Shown here in pieces: positions 59,555 through 64,000 of a DNA stretch of 64,000 nt. The notes under the pieces are model-generated. The model was not told where the DNA came from. It did no database searches and worked only from the letters and a program-made list of their open reading frames with translations. A program made the translations under genes and the position numbers. Numbering within the stretch: the stretch's first letter is position 1; each line of letters begins with the position of its first letter. The stretch lies in assembly GCF_027484505.1 (NCBI RefSeq), contig NZ_JAIXSV010000256.1, positions 58,156 through 122,155 on the forward strand, written 5' to 3'. The DNA is from Asticcacaulis sp. (lineage in GTDB: Bacteria > Pseudomonadota > Alphaproteobacteria > Caulobacterales > Caulobacteraceae).

Positions 59555-60382
59555 TTAATCCCACCAGAAAACCCACCAGCGCTGTGCCATCAGACACGCG
59601 GCCAGAATGGAAATCTCACTCATGCCCTGATCGACAATATCAGGGCAATAGCGATACATCTCCGTTGCCAAGGCAAGGGCCTTCTCACGACTATCCAAAG
59701 GCTTGGGTAGCCGCAAATTGAGCACATCGCCACTCATGCCGATTAATTCAGCTCCGAAACGTTCATTCCATGACCGCAAGGCAGCCACCTGAACGTCAGG
59801 CATTGGACAAGCGTTCCATCCCCCCCATTTCATATAGGCCGGCACCTCCGAACCCGTCTTTGTCGGAACCAACACGATATGCACAGTCTTAAAAGAGCTA
59901 CCTGTCAGAATATCAGTCGCAACACTCAGCCCCGCCTCATCAGGAAGCGATCCGGTTGGCCATTCTCCCACCATTGCTTCAATGTCTTGGTCTGTCAGAG
60001 CGTTATCTTGCGTCTTCAATACCTCCGGAAAATGTATAGCCTTTGCGCTCTCTAAAATTTGAGAGGGGGTTTGTGCGCTTTCAGGCATTGCCTCCGTGTT
60101 ACCCCCACGGTCAGCGACAAGCCGGCCAGCGATGTTCATCAGGTCTTCGTCGCCACCTAGCACAACCGGATAACCTCGCCCAGCCGCTTTGAGCTTTGTC
60201 CAGTTCTCAAGGGCCTTATCGCCCGGCACGCTGACAATCTCGTACGGGAATGCCGCCATCACTCTTGCTTTATAAGCCGCAGAGTCCGTTGATCCGGGCT
60301 CAGACACTGAGACCGGTTTGCAACCTATGAGACCCGCCGCTCCCAATGCGGTGAGCACCGAGCGCCTTGTTGTTCGATACAT
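59555..60382 (-). CDS. Lipoprotein with C-terminal DUF4253
   Basis: A 275-residue exported protein. The signal carries a lipobox (GLIGC, about residue 21), and the sequence begins YRTTRRSVLTALGAAGLIGC. The C-terminal ~100 residues match DUF4253: LRSWNERFGAELIGMSGDVL, then ALATEMYRYCPDIVDQG and the terminal WWVFWWD. The role is unknown. ATG 60382 is chosen because GGGGAAA lies just upstream, against ATG 60400. Its reading frame is the only minus-strand gene between rnhB and ccrM; the base composition is lower in GC than its neighbours, hinting at later arrival. Confidence 0.78.
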   Translation of the reverse strand: MYRTTRRSVLTALGAAGLIGCKPVSVSEPGSTDSAAYKARVMAAFPYEIVSVPGDKALENWTKLKAAGRGYPVVLGGDEDLMNIAGRLVADRGGNTEAMPESAQTPSQILESAKAIHFPEVLKTQDNALTDQDIEAMVGEWPTGSLPDEAGLSVATDILTGSSFKTVHIVLVPTKTGSEVPAYMKWGGWNACPMPDVQVAALRSWNERFGAELIGMSGDVLNLRLPKPLDSREKALALATEMYRYCPDIVDQGMSEISILAACLMAQRWWVFWWD

Positions 60383-60420
60383 GCGATTTCCCCCTGTCAT
60401 ACGAGTTCATAGAACAAAAC

Positions 60421-60530
60421 GAATCCAAAACTGAGTCCCAAAAGACTCACCCCCAGAAAATTGAATCAAATTGGGCCCACCCGATTCGCCGCGAGTCAAG
60501 TTGTAACTTTTTATTAACCTCGCGAGATTC
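60421..60530. promoter_or_regulatory. Cluster of seven GANTC sites upstream of ccrM
   Basis: GANTC occurs at 60421, 60433, 60444, 60463, 60483, 60493 and 60526 (start positions): seven CcrM targets in 110 bp, where about 0.4 would be expected by chance. The cluster ends 58 bp before the ccrM ATG and overlaps the probable promoter. Confidence 0.9.
60503..60517 (+). promoter_or_regulatory. CtrA-like box in the ccrM promoter
   Basis: GTAA-N7-TTAA followed by CC matches the CtrA consensus with one mismatch in the first half-site. It lies about 72 bp upstream of the ccrM ATG, inside the GANTC cluster. ccrM is CtrA-activated in Caulobacter. Confidence 0.6.
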
Positions 60531-60585
60531 TAACCTGTCTCTTCTTACCGGTCCACAGAAGCGGGCCGCCATGATCCGGGGTTAA

Positions 60586-61714
<1,129 letters not shown>

Positions 61715-61760
61715 GGAACGTACCGCGGCAGGCGGGGTCGTCCTTTCCAATCACCAGCAG

Positions 61761-61784
61761 AACCCGGTCGAAAGGCCGGGTTTT
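61761..61784 (+). terminator. Rho-independent terminator of ccrM
   Basis: AACCCGG (61761-61767), loop TCGAAAGG, CCGGGTT (61776-61782), then TTG. It lies 57 bp after the ccrM stop. Confidence 0.78.
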
Positions 61785-61900
61785 GTACATTTACGACTAA
61801 AGTCGCAACATTGATCGTTTCCGCTTGATTTTGAAATAATCTGAGCGCTTAATCATCTGACAAATAAGCGGCGCAAAGCCGTAACCACGGGAACGTCAGG

Positions 61901-63319
61901 ATGATTACGCACACTCTTCGCCACTGGGCGGTGGCCTTGACTGTCTGCGCCGGTTTGGGGCTGATCGCCTCATCGGCCAATGCGCAACAAAGCCGCAAGG
62001 AAATGCTGGCCGCTGAGGCGGCGGCTGAAAACGTCAAGACCGTCAGCAAGCTGGTGCAGACCTTTGGTTTGCCCTGCGAGGTGACCGAAGCCACGGTCCC
62101 CCTGCCCGCCGAAGCCACAGTGGATGGCAAAAAGATCGCCATCGAAAGCTTTGAAGTCGCCTGTAAGGACCAGCGCGGCTATCTGCTCTATGTGGCCAAA
62201 AAGGCGCCGTTTGGCGATCCGATGGGCTGTCTCGAAGCCGCCGCCGTTGCCAAGGTCGCACCCGGCAGTCCGGTGTGCAAGCTACGCGGCAATCGCGTGG
62301 CTCACTACTGGCTGACCGACACCGCCAAGTCGAAGATCCCGGCCTGTCAGATCGGCAGTGCGCGCTTTATCCGCGCCGACGCCGCGAAAAACAGCGAAAC
62401 CTATGAAATTGGCTGTAAAAATACGGCGGGAGGTATTTTTACTGTGCCAACCTGGAAGGCCAGCGACCAGACGGTCGGTTTCCTGAATTGCCTGAAAACC
62501 GCAGACACCGCGCTGAAATGTGAACTGACGACACCGGAACTGTTGCCGCAAACCGTTGGGGCGCTGGTCCGCAAGAATGCCCCGGACTGCACGCTGAACA
62601 ATGCGCGTTTTATCGGCGCGACCAAGGACGCCGAATATTACGAAGTGGGCTGCGAAGGTAAGCCGGGCTTCGTGCTGGTCACCGATCTCGACACCCAGTT
62701 CAAGGGCAAGGTCGGCTGCGATAAGGCCGCCAGTATCGGCGGCTGCAAGTTCACCGACGCTGCCGCTCTGGCCGCCGCAGGCAAGGCCAAGCAGGACGAG
62801 GCCAAGGCCAAATATAAGGACGCCTATGCGCAGGCCCTGAGCGCAGCCGGCATTGCCTGCACCATCGAAGACTTCCGCCGCATCGGCCGCGATACGGCCA
62901 CCAACCGCGACCTGGCTGAATTCAAATGCCCGGAAGCGAAAACCGGCCTGATCGCCCTGATCCCCGATGCGGGCAAGGACGGCAAACTCGAAACCTTCGA
63001 CTGTTTCGGGGCCGCCGTGCAAAAGACCGACTGCGCCTATATGAGCGGTGATCAGCTCAAGGCGCACCTGCAAACCCTCAGCGCCAATCACAAATCGATC
63101 AAGGCCGACTGCGTGATCGGCGACGCCCGCTACGCCTTTGAAAACAATGGGCAGGTGGTGCTGGAAATCGCCTGCACCAACAAACGCGGCTATATCGCCG
63201 TCCTTAATAAGGCCCGCACGGCCCTTAATCCCGCCGTGCCCTGCCATATCGCCGCCACCAATCCCGGCGTGCCTGAAAAGTGCACCCTCGCCGGCAATGG
63301 CAGCAATACCGCGGGATAA
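61901..63319 (+). CDS. Secreted five-repeat, 20-cysteine protein B (paralogue of A)
   Basis: A 472-residue exported protein with signal peptide to about residue 28 (ASSANA). Five repeats, each with four cysteines, lie at 59/88/110/126, 149/172/197/207, 230/251/273/282, 320/343/368/378 and 404/425/448/461. Repeat landmarks are ARFIG, YE(I/V)GC and KPGFVL. In the last repeat EIACTNKRGY followed by NKART is nearly identical to protein A, so matching repeats of A and B are closer than neighbouring repeats within one protein; the gene duplicated after the five-repeat array formed. A helical Lys/Ala insert lies at about 286-312. Function unknown. Confidence 0.85.
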   Translation: MITHTLRHWAVALTVCAGLGLIASSANAQQSRKEMLAAEAAAENVKTVSKLVQTFGLPCEVTEATVPLPAEATVDGKKIAIESFEVACKDQRGYLLYVAKKAPFGDPMGCLEAAAVAKVAPGSPVCKLRGNRVAHYWLTDTAKSKIPACQIGSARFIRADAAKNSETYEIGCKNTAGGIFTVPTWKASDQTVGFLNCLKTADTALKCELTTPELLPQTVGALVRKNAPDCTLNNARFIGATKDAEYYEVGCEGKPGFVLVTDLDTQFKGKVGCDKAASIGGCKFTDAAALAAAGKAKQDEAKAKYKDAYAQALSAAGIACTIEDFRRIGRDTATNRDLAEFKCPEAKTGLIALIPDAGKDGKLETFDCFGAAVQKTDCAYMSGDQLKAHLQTLSANHKSIKADCVIGDARYAFENNGQVVLEIACTNKRGYIAVLNKARTALNPAVPCHIAATNPGVPEKCTLAGNGSNTAG

Positions 63320-63360
63320 CCGCTCCGGTTTCAGTAAGCGTACCTCGTGAACCCTCCCCT

Positions 63361-63390
63361 TGCCCCGCCTTAACCGGCGGGGCATTTTTT
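63361..63390 (+). terminator. Rho-independent terminator of cysteine-repeat gene B
   Basis: TGCCCCGCC (63361-63369), 6-nt loop, GGCGGGGCA (63376-63384), then six T residues. It lies 41 bp after the stop and touches the end of the converging mutY gene. Confidence 0.93.
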
Positions 63391-64000
63391 ATGGCAACTT
63401 CAACGCCTTGGCGAAGACGGTTGGCAAGGCTTTGACCTCTGCCCAGCTCAAACCCTGATAAACATTGTGCTGACGCAGGAACGCCGTCATTTCGTCTGCA
63501 CTCAACTCGATCCGCCAGACCTGTTGGTTCAGAGCAAAGTGCGTAAAAACGTGCGCGTAGGTGCCGAGATTTTCCCAAGCCTCATTTCCACGGTAGACTG
63601 ATGGGAAGACGACCTCCCCCTTTTCCCATATCTCGGCGCGCCACTCGAGATGCGGCAGGCCCAGCATCCCGCCCAGCAAGCCCTTGTCCGGGCGACGCTC
63701 GACCACAAACCCGTCTTCTGACGTGATCAGAAAGGCCACCCCATACCGTACCGGTTTCGGGGCCTTGGCCGCCTTTAGCGGATAGGCCTCCGGCTGACCT
63801 TCGGCAAAGGCGGCGCAATCTTCGCGCAACGGACAGATCAGGCACGACGGCGATTTGGGGCGACAGACACTGGCCGACAGGTCCATCAGCGCCTGCGGCC
63901 AGTCGCGCGCGCGGTCTTCGCGCACCCAGCGGGCCGCCAGTTCGCGCAACAGAGGACGGGCCTGCGGCACCGGAGTCTTGACGGCATAGAGGCGGCTCAT
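63389..64000 (-). CDS. mutY: A/G-specific adenine DNA glycosylase, C-terminal part (5' end beyond window)
   Basis: Removes adenine paired with 8-oxoguanine. The visible 203 residues hold the end of the helix-hairpin-helix domain (QALMDLSASVCRPKSPSC), the [4Fe-4S] ligands C-x6-C-x2-C-x5-C in CRPKSPSCLICPLREDC, and the Nudix-like 8-oxoG recognition domain (RRPDKGLLGGMLGLPHLEWR). The ATG at the window edge is internal to the gene (family context VxSRLYAVKTP), so the catalytic N-terminal half lies outside. It converges on the cysteine-repeat gene B with an intrinsic terminator between. Confidence 0.93.
   Translation of the reverse strand: MSRLYAVKTPVPQARPLLRELAARWVREDRARDWPQALMDLSASVCRPKSPSCLICPLREDCAAFAEGQPEAYPLKAAKAPKPVRYGVAFLITSEDGFVVERRPDKGLLGGMLGLPHLEWRAEIWEKGEVVFPSVYRGNEAWENLGTYAHVFTHFALNQQVWRIELSADEMTAFLRQHNVYQGLSWAEVKALPTVFAKALKLP

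Noticed and set aside
62282..63385. A 367-codon minus-strand frame opposite cysteine-repeat gene B
   Set aside because: The plus-strand frame has a signal peptide, conserved cysteines and a paralogue; the antisense frame has none of these.

Overview
The window looks like chromosomal DNA of a stalked/prosthecate alphaproteobacterium of the Caulobacteraceae, possibly Asticcacaulis or a close relative (inference from gene content; no marker fixes the genus). Three things point there. cckA sits beside flhB-fliR-fliQ. The cell-cycle methyltransferase ccrM is present. Perfect TTAA-N7-TTAA CtrA-type boxes lie in front of class II flagellar operons. Coding density is high, and I see no rRNA, tRNA, CRISPR array, prophage or insertion sequence.

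Layout. 1-1449: ispA (cut by the left edge), xseB and a histidine phosphatase. 1726-7323: a divergent ECF11-type stress module. One arm is sigma factor, ChrR anti-sigma, DUF2177 and cfa; the other is an FAD oxidoreductase and a DUF1365 gene behind a TGATCC-N18-TAAG promoter. 7456-13316: a xyloglucan side-chain pair (GH31 alpha-xylosidase with a PA14 insert, and a GH35 beta-galactosidase) with a divergent FCD-type GntR regulator and a palindromic operator. 13448-21540: cckA and the flagellar export/rod genes flhB, fliR, fliQ, fliE, flgC, flgB, fliO and fliP, interrupted between fliE and fliQ by a toxin-antitoxin cassette. 21778-24779: small secreted protein, ParDE pair, nucleoside hydrolase, membrane protein. 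25060-29089: a TonB-dependent receptor divergent from a beta-propeller phytase lipoprotein, with a 19-bp palindrome between them. 29125-43631: mostly housekeeping (proC, lgt, pgeF, prs, rplY, pth, ychF) plus a lipoprotein, a glycosyltransferase and a beta-lactamase-fold hydrolase. 43923-46670: cytochrome bc1 operon petABC. 46872-52558: trmL, hemF, a glutamine amidotransferase with a coupled small gene, a CCA-adding enzyme, DUF1285, GNAT, enoyl-CoA hydratase. 52790-64000: pyrC, a GT9 enzyme, ygfZ, two DUF805 proteins, rnhB, ccrM, the two five-repeat cysteine proteins and mutY (cut by the right edge).

Most unusual items: (1) two secreted paralogues (52790-54175 and 61901-63319), each built of five repeats with exactly four cysteines per repeat and no domain I recognise; (2) seven GANTC methylation sites within 110 bp directly upstream of ccrM; (3) a dispersed two-hairpin intergenic repeat whose second stem differs in sequence at each copy but stays self-complementary, and which supplies the stop codons of two genes; (4) long inverted elements whose outer arms contain the stop codons of petC and pyrC; (5) a second small family of hairpins sitting at four stop codons. 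Function is assigned from recognised motifs only; no database search was run.
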